Source: Agrococcus jenensis
GTDB taxonomy: Bacteria; Actinomycetota; Actinomycetes; Actinomycetales; Microbacteriaceae
NCBI RefSeq assembly: GCF_003752465.1
Contig: NZ_RKHJ01000001.1
Location: 1,178,001 to 1,242,000 of the forward strand
DNA length: 64,000 bases
Reading direction: 5' to 3'
In this document: in pieces, positions 25,167 through 33,600 of the stretch
Position numbering within the stretch: position 1 is the first letter of the stretch
Layout of the letters: each line of letters begins with the position of its first letter
Notes under the pieces: model-generated
Databases searched by the model: none
The model's input: the letters and a program-made list of their open reading frames with translations, nothing else
What the model was told of the DNA's origin: nothing
Position numbers and translations under genes: made by a program

Positions 25167-26414
25167 ATGTTCCTCGCTCTCCGCCACCGCGTGTTCCGCC
25201 GCCTCTTCGCAGCGCACGTCGTCGCGCTCCTCGGCACCGGCCTCTCGACGATCGCGATCGGCTTCCTGGTCTTCGACACGACCGGCGGCAACGCCGCCGG
25301 GGTCCTCGGCACGCTGCTGGGCATCAAGATGCTCACGTTCCTGCTGCTCGGGCCGCTCGCGCCCCTCGTCGCGCGCCGCGTGGGCACGAAGCGGCTGCTC
25401 GTGCTCACCGACCTCGCCCGCGTCGCGGTGGCGCTCGCGCTGCCGTTCGTCGGGGATGTGGTCACGGCCTACCTGCTGATCTTCGTGCTGCAGGCGGCGT
25501 CGGCCCTCTTCACGCCCACCTTCCAGGCCACGATCCCAGCCGTCGTGACGGATGAGCGCCAGTACACCGGAGCGCTCGCGCTCAGCAGGCTCGCGTACGA
25601 CATCGAGTCCCTCGTCTCCCCGTCGATCGCGGGCGTCGTGGTGGTCGTGGCGTCGTCGTCGGCGCTCTTCTTCGGCACGGGCGTCGGATTCCTCGCATCC
25701 GCCCTGCTCATCGTCTCGGCGGCGCTGCCGAAGGCTGCGGCGCCCGCTCGCGGCGTGCACAGCGTGCGCCGCGAGATCGCTCGCGGCACGAGGCTCATGC
25801 TGCGGGTGCCGCGGCTGCGCGCGGTGCTGACGCTGCACCTCGCGCTCGCGTCGGTCGGCGCGATCGCGGTCGTGCTCACCCTGCCCCTCGTGCTCGGCGA
25901 GCTGGGCGGCGGCGAGGCCCAGGCGGCCGGCCTGCTCGCCGTCTACGGCGTCGGGTCGATCACGGCCGCCGTGCTGATGCCGATGATGATCGCCCGCATC
26001 GGGGTGCGTCCGTACATGCTCGCCGGCCTCGCGCTCATGATCGCGTCGATGGCCTTCGTGTGGCCCGTGCTCGCGCTCTCCTCCGGGCAGGACGCGCTGC
26101 CGTGGCTCTGGGCGATCTGGTTCCTGGCGGGCCTCGGCTACTCGGCGGTGCTCGCGCCGATGGGGCGGGTCCTGCGCGACGCCGTCCCGGACGACGACCT
26201 CCCCGACGTGTTCGCCGCGCAGTTCTCGCTCGCCCACGGCTGGTGGCTCATCAGCTACCCGGTCGCGGGCTGGGGTGCGACGGTCATCGGCTTCGGTCCG
26301 ACCTCGCTGCTCCTCGCGGTGTTCGCCGCGCTCGCGCTCGGCTTCGCCGCGCACGCATGGCGCACGCCGTCGCTCGGGGAGATGCATCCGGAGCTCGCCG
26401 CCTCGCACCGGTGA
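25167..26414 (+). CDS. MFS efflux transporter, paralogue 2
   Basis: The 415-residue twelve-helix protein begins FRRLFAAHVVALLGTGLSTI and shares with the MFS protein at 15703 the segments FVLQAASALFTPTFQA, DERQYTGALALSRLAYD and the ending region FAAQFSLAHGWWLISYPVAG. It is therefore a paralogue in the EntS-like exporter group. The start codon is inferred from the leaderless promoter and the match to paralogue 1; the longer upstream frame is not protein-like. A shared operator suggests both are repressed by the ArsR protein at 16904. The substrate is unknown. Confidence 0.8.
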   Translation: MFLALRHRVFRRLFAAHVVALLGTGLSTIAIGFLVFDTTGGNAAGVLGTLLGIKMLTFLLLGPLAPLVARRVGTKRLLVLTDLARVAVALALPFVGDVVTAYLLIFVLQAASALFTPTFQATIPAVVTDERQYTGALALSRLAYDIESLVSPSIAGVVVVVASSSALFFGTGVGFLASALLIVSAALPKAAAPARGVHSVRREIARGTRLMLRVPRLRAVLTLHLALASVGAIAVVLTLPLVLGELGGGEAQAAGLLAVYGVGSITAAVLMPMMIARIGVRPYMLAGLALMIASMAFVWPVLALSSGQDALPWLWAIWFLAGLGYSAVLAPMGRVLRDAVPDDDLPDVFAAQFSLAHGWWLISYPVAGWGATVIGFGPTSLLLAVFAALALGFAAHAWRTPSLGEMHPELAASHR

Positions 26415-26435
26415 CCTCGAGCGAGCGGTTGTGTA

Positions 26436-26449
26436 GATTGTTGACAGTC
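26436..26449. promoter_or_regulatory. GntR-type palindrome GATTGTTGACAGTC
   Basis: One base differs from the perfect GATTGTNNACAATC. It contains TTGACA and lies 30 bases before the dehydrogenase start codon; no good -10 is seen at the right distance. Confidence 0.6.
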
Positions 26450-26478
26450 TGCATCAGCAGCTCGACGAGGAGGACGAC

Positions 26479-27540
26479 ATGAACACCCACGTGATCACGG
26501 TGCTGGCAGGGGACGGGATCGGCCTGGAGGTCATGCCCGTCGCGATGGAGGTGCTCGAGGCCGCGATCGAGGGGCACGACGTGCGCCTCGAGTGGCGCGA
26601 GCAGCCGTGGGGGAGCGACTACTACCGCCAGCACGGCCGCATGATGCCGACGGACGCGATCACCACGATGACCGCCACCGACGCGATCTTCCTCGGCGCG
26701 GTGGGCCACCCCGACGTGTCCGACGTCGAGACGCTGTGGGGGATGCTCATCCCGATCCGCCGCGAGTTCGACCAGTACGTCAACCTGCGCCCGGTGCGCT
26801 CGTTCTCGGGCGTGCGCTCGTCGCTCGCCGGCGATCCCGAGATCGACGTCGTGATCGTGCGCGAGAACGTGGAGGGGGAGTACTCCGCCGTCGGCGGACG
26901 CAGCTACCAGGGCACGCCCTTCGAGGCCGCGCACCAGCAGTCGATCTTCACGCGGCACGGCATCGAGCGCATCACGCGGTTCGCCGTCGAGGTCGCCCAG
27001 GGCCGATCCGGCCGCCTCGTCTCGGCGACGAAGTCGAACGGCATCATCCACACGATGCCCTTCTGGGACGAGGTCGTGGCCGAGGTCGTCGCGCAGTCCG
27101 ACGGCGTCCAGCTCGAGTCGGTGCTCATCGACGCGCTCGCCGCGCGCGCGGTGCGGTCGCCGCAGAGCATCGACGTGATCGTCGCCTCGAACCTGTTCGG
27201 CGACATCCTCTCCGACCTCGTCGCGGGCGCGGTCGGCTCGATCGGCATCGCCCCGAGCGCCAACCTCAACCCGGAGCGCGAGCACCCCTCGATGTTCGAG
27301 CCGGTGCACGGCTCGGCGCCCGACATCGCGGGCCGCGGCATCGCCAACCCGATCGGGCAGATCTGGGCAGGCGCCATGATGCTGCGCCACCTCGGGCATG
27401 ACGACATCGCCACGGGTCTCGAGGAGGCCTTCACCGCGGTGCTCGAGCGCGGCGAGGTCACGCCCGACCTCGGCGGCTCGCTCTCCACCGTCGAGGTGGG
27501 TGCCGCCGTCATCGCGGAGCTGCGCCGACGCCGCGCGTGA
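26479..27540 (+). CDS. Tartrate/D-malate dehydrogenase-like beta-decarboxylating enzyme
   Basis: The 353-residue protein belongs to the isocitrate/isopropylmalate dehydrogenase superfamily. VLAGDGIGLEVMP is the N-terminal signature, NLRPVRSF and VIVRENVEGEYS carry the substrate Arg and Glu, SATKSNGIIHTM the catalytic Lys region, and ASNLFGDILSDLVAG the metal-binding Asp. FEPVHGSAPDIAGRGIANP completes the fold. The REQPWGSDYY start and ENVEGEYS loop favour the TtuC/DmlA branch (tartrate or D-malate, NAD, Mn) over LeuB. A strong GAGGAGG ribosome binding site precedes it. It opens the regulated catabolic block. Confidence 0.85.
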   Translation: MNTHVITVLAGDGIGLEVMPVAMEVLEAAIEGHDVRLEWREQPWGSDYYRQHGRMMPTDAITTMTATDAIFLGAVGHPDVSDVETLWGMLIPIRREFDQYVNLRPVRSFSGVRSSLAGDPEIDVVIVRENVEGEYSAVGGRSYQGTPFEAAHQQSIFTRHGIERITRFAVEVAQGRSGRLVSATKSNGIIHTMPFWDEVVAEVVAQSDGVQLESVLIDALAARAVRSPQSIDVIVASNLFGDILSDLVAGAVGSIGIAPSANLNPEREHPSMFEPVHGSAPDIAGRGIANPIGQIWAGAMMLRHLGHDDIATGLEEAFTAVLERGEVTPDLGGSLSTVEVGAAVIAELRRRRA

Positions 27541-27573
27541 CGGGCATGTTTCGGAGCGGTAACGAGATGATTG

Positions 27574-27608
27574 GATTGTTGACAATCTGCCGCTAGGAGG
27601 TCTAGCGT
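27574..27608 (+). promoter_or_regulatory. Promoter with perfect GntR-type palindrome for the ABC importer operon
   Basis: GATTGTTGACAATC (27574-27587) is a perfect palindrome with a two-base centre and contains -35 TTGACA (27579-27584). An 18-base spacer leads to -10 TAGCGT (27603-27608). A bound repressor would block the -35. Confidence 0.7.
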
Positions 27609-27659
27609 CACCCGTAGGCCAGCAACGGAGCAGGCACCGATTCTCTGGACGGGGTGAGC

Positions 27660-29309
27660 ATGCACAGTCTCGAAGTGACAGATCTGCGGATCTCGATCGG
27701 CGGCCGCACGATCGTGAACGGGACATCGTTCTCGGTCCGCGTCGGGCAGCGCGTCTGCCTGCTCGGCGAGTCGGGCTCCGGCAAGTCGCTCACGGCGAGC
27801 GCCGTGCTCGGCCGCCTCCCCTCCAACGCGGTGACCTCGGGCAGCATCAAGGTCAACGGCGTCGAGGTGCTCGGCGTGCCGGCCTCGAAGCGCCCGGAGG
27901 AGGCGCGGGTCGCGATGGTCTTCCAGGACTCCGCGGTCGCGCTCAACCCGCTCGTGCGCATCCGCGAGCAGATCATCGAACCGCTCCGCCGCCACCGCGG
28001 GCTCTCCCGCGAGGACGCGCTGCAGGCGGCCGTCGAGCTCGCCGAGTCGGTCGGCCTGCCCGACCCCGAGACGATCATCGACCGCTTCTCGGCAGAGCTC
28101 TCTGGCGGTCAGCGCCAACGCATCTGCATCGCCCTCGCCCTCGCGTGCAACACGCGGCTCATGGTGGCGGACGAGCCGACCACCGCCCTCGACGTCGTGA
28201 CCCAGAAGCGCGTGCTCGACGTGCTGAAGAAGTACACCGCCGGGCAGCACACCCCCGCGCTCCTCTTCATCACGCACGACTTCGCGGTCGCCTCCGAGCT
28301 GTGCAGCGACTCCGTCGTGATGAAGGACGGCGACGTCGTCGAGGCGGGCCAGGTGCACTCGATCTTCGCCGCCCCCAAGAACCCCTACACCCGCGAGCTC
28401 ATCCGTGCCGCCCGCGCCGCGACCGTCGACCCGTACGTCGAGCGGTTCAAGCGCGAGCTCGAGGACCTCCGCGCCGAGGACGCCGCGCAGGCGCCGGCCC
28501 GCGCGATGTTCTACGACATCGGGGAGGTCAGCCGGGCCTACGCGATGCCGCGCAAGGGCCTGTTCGGCAAGCGCGAGATGAAGACGGCGCTGCACCCGAC
28601 CACCCTCACCATCGGGGCGGGCGAGCGCGTCGGCATCGTCGGCGTCTCCGGCTCCGGCAAGACGACGCTGCTGCGCCTCATGCTCGCGCTCGACACCACC
28701 GACACCGGTGCGGTGACGTGCGAGGGCAAGGAGGTCTTCCCGGCCGAGGTGCGCAAGCTCAAGTGGTACCGCCGCAAGGTGCAGTACGTGCCGCAGGACC
28801 CCGCGAGCACGCTCGACCCGCTCATGACGGTCGCCAAGCTCGTGCGCGAGCCGCTCGTGCGCCTCGGCGTCGACGGCGACCACGACGAGATGGTGCGCGA
28901 GGCACTCGACTCCGTGGGCCTCGACGAGACGTTCATGCACCGCCGCGCGAACGAGCTCTCGGGCGGGCAGGCGCAGCGCCTCGCCATCGCCCGGGCGATC
29001 GCGACGCGCCCCGACTTCCTGCTCGCCGACGAGCCCGTCAGCGGCCTCGACCTGCCGATGCGCGAGGCGATCGTCGCCCTGCTGCGCAAGGTCTCCGAGG
29101 AGCGCGGCACCGGCATCGTGGTCGTCTCGCACGACCTCTCGATGGTCGCGAGCCTGTGCGAGCGCACGGTCGTGATGCACGGCGGCGAGGTCGTCGAGGA
29201 CCGCTCCACGAAGCAGGTCCTCACGGATCCGCGGCACGAGCGCACCAGGGAGCTGCTCGACGCCATCCCCACCCTCCACGTCATGCCCGCTGACCTGCAG
29301 ATCGCCTAG
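27660..29309 (+). CDS. Peptide-type ABC transporter, two fused ATPase domains
   Basis: The 549-residue protein contains two complete ATPases. Domain 1 has Walker A GESGSGKS, signature LSGGQRQRI and Walker B LMVADEPTTALD. Domain 2, from about residue 310, has GVSGSGKTT, LSGGQAQRL and LLADEPVSGLD. The pair corresponds to DppD plus DppF (or GsiA) and would energise import of a peptide-like or other solute. Start ATG 27660 lies just after a GGGGTGAG stretch; an in-frame GTG six bases earlier is an alternative. It is followed by a fused permease, a HAD enzyme and the binding protein in one operon. Confidence 0.9.
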   Translation: MHSLEVTDLRISIGGRTIVNGTSFSVRVGQRVCLLGESGSGKSLTASAVLGRLPSNAVTSGSIKVNGVEVLGVPASKRPEEARVAMVFQDSAVALNPLVRIREQIIEPLRRHRGLSREDALQAAVELAESVGLPDPETIIDRFSAELSGGQRQRICIALALACNTRLMVADEPTTALDVVTQKRVLDVLKKYTAGQHTPALLFITHDFAVASELCSDSVVMKDGDVVEAGQVHSIFAAPKNPYTRELIRAARAATVDPYVERFKRELEDLRAEDAAQAPARAMFYDIGEVSRAYAMPRKGLFGKREMKTALHPTTLTIGAGERVGIVGVSGSGKTTLLRLMLALDTTDTGAVTCEGKEVFPAEVRKLKWYRRKVQYVPQDPASTLDPLMTVAKLVREPLVRLGVDGDHDEMVREALDSVGLDETFMHRRANELSGGQAQRLAIARAIATRPDFLLADEPVSGLDLPMREAIVALLRKVSEERGTGIVVVSHDLSMVASLCERTVVMHGGEVVEDRSTKQVLTDPRHERTRELLDAIPTLHVMPADLQIA

Positions 29310-29321
29310 GAAGGCACGCGA

Positions 29322-31238
29322 ATGGCACTCTCGACCCAGGCCGTTCCCGCCCTGCGACGCACGCAGCGCCGGACCACGCTCTCGACCGGCTCGAAGGCGG
29401 CGATGATCTCGACGCTGTCCCGCGTCGGCACGATCCTCGCCGTCATCTTCCTGCTCGGCATCCTCCCGCTGCTCTCCGGCCGCGACATCGCCGCCTCGGT
29501 CTTCCGCACCCGCTACGCCGAGGGCGAGATGACGCCGGAGGCCCTCGAGGCCATCCGGCGCGAGCTCGGTCTGGAGGCCGGCCCGCTCGGCGCGTTCTTC
29601 GCCTGGGTGGGCAAGGCCGTGCAGGGCGACTTCGGCGTCTCCTGGACGACCAAGGAGCCGGTCATGCCGGTGATGCTCGAGGCGCTCGGCAACTCGCTCA
29701 CCCTGATGCTCGCGGCCCTCGTCATCGCGATCGTCCTCGCCGCGCTGCTCACGATCCGCACCTTCCGCCGCGGCCTGGCCGGCCGCTCCGACCGCACGGG
29801 CGGCGGTCTCGCCGCCGCGTTCACCGCGCTGCCGGAGTTCCTGCTCGCCTCGGTGCTGCTCGTCGTCTTCGCGGTGTGGCTCGGTTGGTTCCCGCCCTTC
29901 GGCTGGCGCGGCATCAACTACGTCGTGCTCCCCGCGCTGTCCATGGGCCTGCCGGCCGGCGGCTTCCTCGGGCGACTCCTCTCGGATGCCCTCGCGAGCA
30001 CGTTCAGCGAGCGCTGGGTCGCGACCTGGCAGGTCGCCGGATTCTCGAAGGCGCGGATCATCCTCGCGGTGATCCGGCGCACGCTCCCCGGCGTGACCGC
30101 ACCGATGTCGCTCATCCTCGTCGGCATCACGGCCGGCGCTGTGGTGATCGAGCAGGTGTACGCGATCCCCGGCATCGGCCGCGCGACGCTCGCCGCCGCC
30201 CAGTCGCAGGACCTGCCGATGCTGCAGGGCGGCGTGATCCTGCTCATGATCCTCGCGGTGGTGCTCGGCATCGGTGCGACGCTGCTGCGCCGGGTGCTGC
30301 TGGGACCGGCGCTGCGCTCCAACTCCCTGCCGGCCGCGGTGCCCAAGACGCCCAGCTCGAAGTGGGCGCTGCTGCTGCCCGCCGCCATGCTCGCGCTGCT
30401 CCTCGTCGTCGTCCTCGCGGGTCTGCCGCGCGATCCCTTCGCGCTCGACTTCGCCCGCCTGCAGCCCCCGAGCTGGGAGCTGCCGCTCGGCGCCGACGCG
30501 AGCGGCCGCGACGTGCTCGCCCGCATCTCGCACGGCGCGCTCTCGACGATCGGCGTCGGCGCGGTCGTCGCGGCCGTCTGCCTCGGCATCGGTCTGCTCG
30601 TCGGGCTCTTCCCCAACCTCGGTGCCGGGCCGATCGAGGTGACGAACGCGGCCCCGCCGATCCTCGCGGGCCTCATCATCGCCGCCGTCATGGGCCCGTC
30701 GTCGTTCGGCGCCGCGGTCGCCGTCACGCTCGTCAGCTGGGCGCCGCTCGCGGCCCACACCGCGGCGCTCGTCGCGGAGGTGAAGGCGCAGCCGCACGTG
30801 AAGATCGCGCCGGTGCTCGGCGTCGGCCCGGTGCGCATGCTGCTGCGCTACGTGCTGCCGAGCGTCGTCGGCCCGGTCTTCCGCCACGCGTGCCTCCGCC
30901 TCCCCGGCATCGCGCTCGCGCTCGCCGCGCTCGGCTTCCTGGGCCTCGGCCCGCAGCCGCCGGCATCCGACTGGGGCCTCGTGCTCGCCGAGGGCCTGCC
31001 CTACGTGGAGCGCGCACCGCTCGTCGTGCTCGTGCCCGCCGGCGCGCTCGTGCTGCTGTCGATCTTCGCCGTCTCGCTCTCGAGCCTCAGCATCGACCTC
31101 CGCGGCGGCAAGGCCAAGGTCAGCCGCCGCAGGAAGCCGCTCCGCAACATCACCGACCAGCGCACGGGCCTCATCCCGACGGCCCTCCCCACCACCAGCG
31201 TCCCGCCCACGACCGACGTCACGTCGGTCACCCGATAG
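29322..31238 (+). CDS. Peptide-type ABC transporter, two fused permease domains
   Basis: At 638 residues this is a head-to-tail fusion of DppB-like and DppC-like permeases. The first half has its EAA-type coupling loop around WQVAGFSKARIILAVIRRTL and the second around ALVAEVKAQPHVKIAPVLGV. PLGADASGRDVLARISHG marks the start of the DppC-like half. About eleven to twelve membrane helices are visible. AGGAAGG precedes the ATG. The fused ATPase gene lies 12 bases upstream, so the complete importer would be three polypeptides. The C-terminal 50 residues are polar and Thr/Pro-rich. Confidence 0.88.
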   Translation: MALSTQAVPALRRTQRRTTLSTGSKAAMISTLSRVGTILAVIFLLGILPLLSGRDIAASVFRTRYAEGEMTPEALEAIRRELGLEAGPLGAFFAWVGKAVQGDFGVSWTTKEPVMPVMLEALGNSLTLMLAALVIAIVLAALLTIRTFRRGLAGRSDRTGGGLAAAFTALPEFLLASVLLVVFAVWLGWFPPFGWRGINYVVLPALSMGLPAGGFLGRLLSDALASTFSERWVATWQVAGFSKARIILAVIRRTLPGVTAPMSLILVGITAGAVVIEQVYAIPGIGRATLAAAQSQDLPMLQGGVILLMILAVVLGIGATLLRRVLLGPALRSNSLPAAVPKTPSSKWALLLPAAMLALLLVVVLAGLPRDPFALDFARLQPPSWELPLGADASGRDVLARISHGALSTIGVGAVVAAVCLGIGLLVGLFPNLGAGPIEVTNAAPPILAGLIIAAVMGPSSFGAAVAVTLVSWAPLAAHTAALVAEVKAQPHVKIAPVLGVGPVRMLLRYVLPSVVGPVFRHACLRLPGIALALAALGFLGLGPQPPASDWGLVLAEGLPYVERAPLVVLVPAGALVLLSIFAVSLSSLSIDLRGGKAKVSRRRKPLRNITDQRTGLIPTALPTTSVPPTTDVTSVTR

Positions 31239-31267
31239 CCGTCCCGCACCACCACCGAAAGGCGCAC

Positions 31268-31942
31268 ATGTCCATCGAACTCCCTCGTCCGAAGTACATC
31301 TCCTTCGACGTCATCGGCACGCTCATCTACTTCGAGATGCGCAAGACGGTCGAGCCGATCGTCAAGGACCGCCTGCCGGCCGACCAGCTCGAGCCCTTCT
31401 TCGCCGACTTCAGCTTCATCCGCTACGACGAGGTCCTCGAGTACCACCCCTACGACGAGGTGCTCGAGCGCTCCTTCCGCCGCATCTGCGAGCGCTACGG
31501 CATCGAGGCTCGCGACGAGGACGTCGCCGCGATCCAGCGCGACGTGCTCGAGTGGGGCGCGCACCCCGACGTGCCCGAGCCGCTCGCGAAGATGGCCGAG
31601 CACTTCCCGCTCGTCGCGCTCTCGAACGCCGACGACCGGCACCTCAACACCTTCATCCCCCGCCTCGGCGCGCCCTTCCACGCGGTGATCACCGCCGAGC
31701 AGACCGGCGCCTACAAGCCGCGCGTCCAGGCCTTCGACCACATGCTGCGGCAGCTCGACGCGAAGCCGTCGGAGTTCCTCCACATCTCGTCGCACCAGCT
31801 CTACGACCACATCCCCATGGCCAAGCTCGGCTTCACCAACAAGGTGTTCCTCGACCGCGGCTACGACCCCGACCTGCCCGCCTACGGCGCGGTGCGCATG
31901 ACCTCGCTCGACGAGGTCAACAGCGCCCTCGGCATCGCCTGA
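31268..31942 (+). CDS. HAD type II (haloacid dehalogenase-like) hydrolase, paralogue 1
   Basis: The 224-residue HAD protein has nucleophile Asp14 in ISFDVIGTLIYF, where Ile replaces the usual Tyr of DxYGTL; ALSNADDRHL supplies the Ser/Asn of motif II, GAYKPR the Lys of motif III and SSHQLYDHIPM the later acidic motif. This is the L-2-haloacid dehalogenase subfamily, whose members also act as phosphatases. It sits between permease and binding-protein genes, so it probably acts on the imported compound. A close paralogue lies at 39996. Confidence 0.8.
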   Translation: MSIELPRPKYISFDVIGTLIYFEMRKTVEPIVKDRLPADQLEPFFADFSFIRYDEVLEYHPYDEVLERSFRRICERYGIEARDEDVAAIQRDVLEWGAHPDVPEPLAKMAEHFPLVALSNADDRHLNTFIPRLGAPFHAVITAEQTGAYKPRVQAFDHMLRQLDAKPSEFLHISSHQLYDHIPMAKLGFTNKVFLDRGYDPDLPAYGAVRMTSLDEVNSALGIA

Positions 31943-31983
31943 CCCCGCACGACCTCCGCATGGCAATGAAAGGGAACACCATC

Positions 31984-33516
31984 ATGAGCAAGACACTCAG
32001 GCGCAGGGTCGGGGCCGCCGTCGCCCTCACGGCGTCGGCAGCGCTCCTCCTCGCCGGCTGTGCCGGTGGCGGTGCGGATCCGGCCAGCAGCGAAGGCGGC
32101 GGCAGCGGCGAGGGCAGCGACCAGCGCATCCGGCTGGCGATGCTCCAGCCGCCGCAGACCGCGCTCAGCCCGTTCAGCGACGACGCCACCAAGCTCAGCC
32201 GCTGGAGCACCGCGGAGTCGCTCGTGCGGCTCAACGAGGACCTCGAGATCGAGCCGCTGCTCGCGACCGAGTGGGAGCAGACCGACGACCTGACGTGGGT
32301 GTTCACGATCCGCGAGGGCGTCACCTTCCACGACGGCGCCGCGCTCGACGCCGCAGCCGTCGAGAACAGCCTCGACCAGGCGGCTGCGGCCGACCCGGTG
32401 CCGCGCGTGCTGCGAGGCGTCACGCTCGACGCCGCGGCCACGGGCGACCTCGAGGTGACGATCACGACCGACGTGCCCGACCCGCTGCTCGTCAACCGGC
32501 TCGCGAGCGCACAGCTCTCGATCTTCTCGGATGCCGCCTACGGCGACGACGGCACCGTGAGCCCGATCGGCACGGGCACCGGGCCGTTCGAGCTCACCGA
32601 GCTCAGCGGCACGACCACCGCGACGCTCGACCGGTACGAGGAGTACTGGGGCGAGACGGCGCAGGCCGCCGGCATCGACGTGTCCTTCGTGCCCGACGGC
32701 GCTGCCCGCGCCGCCGCGCTCCGCTCCGGCGAGGCCGACGTCGCCGAGACGATCCCCGTCTCGCAGGCCAGCCTGCTCGACGAGACGATGGCCTTCGAGG
32801 TGCAGCAGTCGCGCACCACGTACCTCGCGCTCAACACCGAGAGCGGACCGTTCGCCGACCCGGCGGTGCGCGCCGCGGCCTACGCGGCCATCGACCCGCA
32901 GGTCATCGTCGACACGATCTACGAGGGCCGCGCCGACGTCGCGGAGGGCCTGATCGGCCCGGCCATCCCGTGGGCTGCAGACCTCCGCGGCGACGTCGAG
33001 CCGACCACGGAGCCTGCCGACGTGGAGGGCGTCGAGATCGTCCTCGCGGCCTACACCGACCGCGCGGAGCTGCCCGAGATCGCGGTGCGGCTCGAGGAGC
33101 AGCTCGAGGCCGCCGGCTTCGTGGTGACGCAGGACGTGCGCGAGTACATCAACATGGAGGACGAGCTGCTCTCGGGCGGCTTCGACTCCGCGATCATGTC
33201 GCGCAACGTGCTGCTCGACACGGGTGACCCGCTGTCGTTCGAGGCTGCGGACTTCACCTGCGAGGGCGGCTTCAACATCGCTCGGCTCTGCGACCCGTCG
33301 GTCGACCAGCTGGTCGCGGACGGTCAGCCGCTGCCCGTGGGCGACGACCGCCAGCAGGCGACCATGGACATCGAGGCCGCGATCATGCAGCTCGGTGCCG
33401 CGGTGCCCATCGCGCACGACCGCGTCGTCCAGGGCGAGGCCGGCACCTGGACCGACGTCGCTCGCGACCCGCTCGAGCGTCGCCTGATCACCGAGTTCAC
33501 CCGACCCGCCGAGTAG
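31984..33516 (+). CDS. ABC transporter substrate-binding lipoprotein (SBP_bac_5 family)
   Basis: A lipoprotein signal (LLLAGC, Cys near residue 25) anchors this 510-residue protein outside the membrane. The SBP_bac_5 fold is recognised by LATEWEQTDDLTWVFTIREG, VTFHDGAALDAAAVENSL and the following GTGPFELTELSG. It should capture the solute for the fused permease and ATPase encoded upstream. Family members bind peptides, nickel complexes, opines or oligosaccharides, so the ligand is open. AAAGGG precedes the chosen ATG; another in-frame ATG lies 24 bases upstream. A very strong terminator follows. Confidence 0.88.
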   Translation: MSKTLRRRVGAAVALTASAALLLAGCAGGGADPASSEGGGSGEGSDQRIRLAMLQPPQTALSPFSDDATKLSRWSTAESLVRLNEDLEIEPLLATEWEQTDDLTWVFTIREGVTFHDGAALDAAAVENSLDQAAAADPVPRVLRGVTLDAAATGDLEVTITTDVPDPLLVNRLASAQLSIFSDAAYGDDGTVSPIGTGTGPFELTELSGTTTATLDRYEEYWGETAQAAGIDVSFVPDGAARAAALRSGEADVAETIPVSQASLLDETMAFEVQQSRTTYLALNTESGPFADPAVRAAAYAAIDPQVIVDTIYEGRADVAEGLIGPAIPWAADLRGDVEPTTEPADVEGVEIVLAAYTDRAELPEIAVRLEEQLEAAGFVVTQDVREYINMEDELLSGGFDSAIMSRNVLLDTGDPLSFEAADFTCEGGFNIARLCDPSVDQLVADGQPLPVGDDRQQATMDIEAAIMQLGAAVPIAHDRVVQGEAGTWTDVARDPLERRLITEFTRPAE

Positions 33517-33523
33517 CGGGCAC

Positions 33524-33557
33524 GACCGGGCGGGGCGCGCTCGCGCCCCGCCCGGTC
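33524..33557 (+). terminator. Strong terminator after the ABC importer operon
   Basis: GACCGGGCGGGGCGCG pairs perfectly with its complement across a two-base CT centre, a 16-bp stem. Confidence 0.85.
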
Positions 33558-33600
33558 CCTCACACGCACCCACGCACGAAGAGAAACGACGGAGACCCCC

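Noticed and set aside
26904..30887. A 1327-codon open frame on the minus strand, and similar long frames at 34857-38858, 9694-13038 and 31882-34836
   Set aside because: They run antisense to well-supported genes, are Arg/Ala/Gly/His-rich without domains, and arise because GC-rich third positions suppress stops in the opposite frame.
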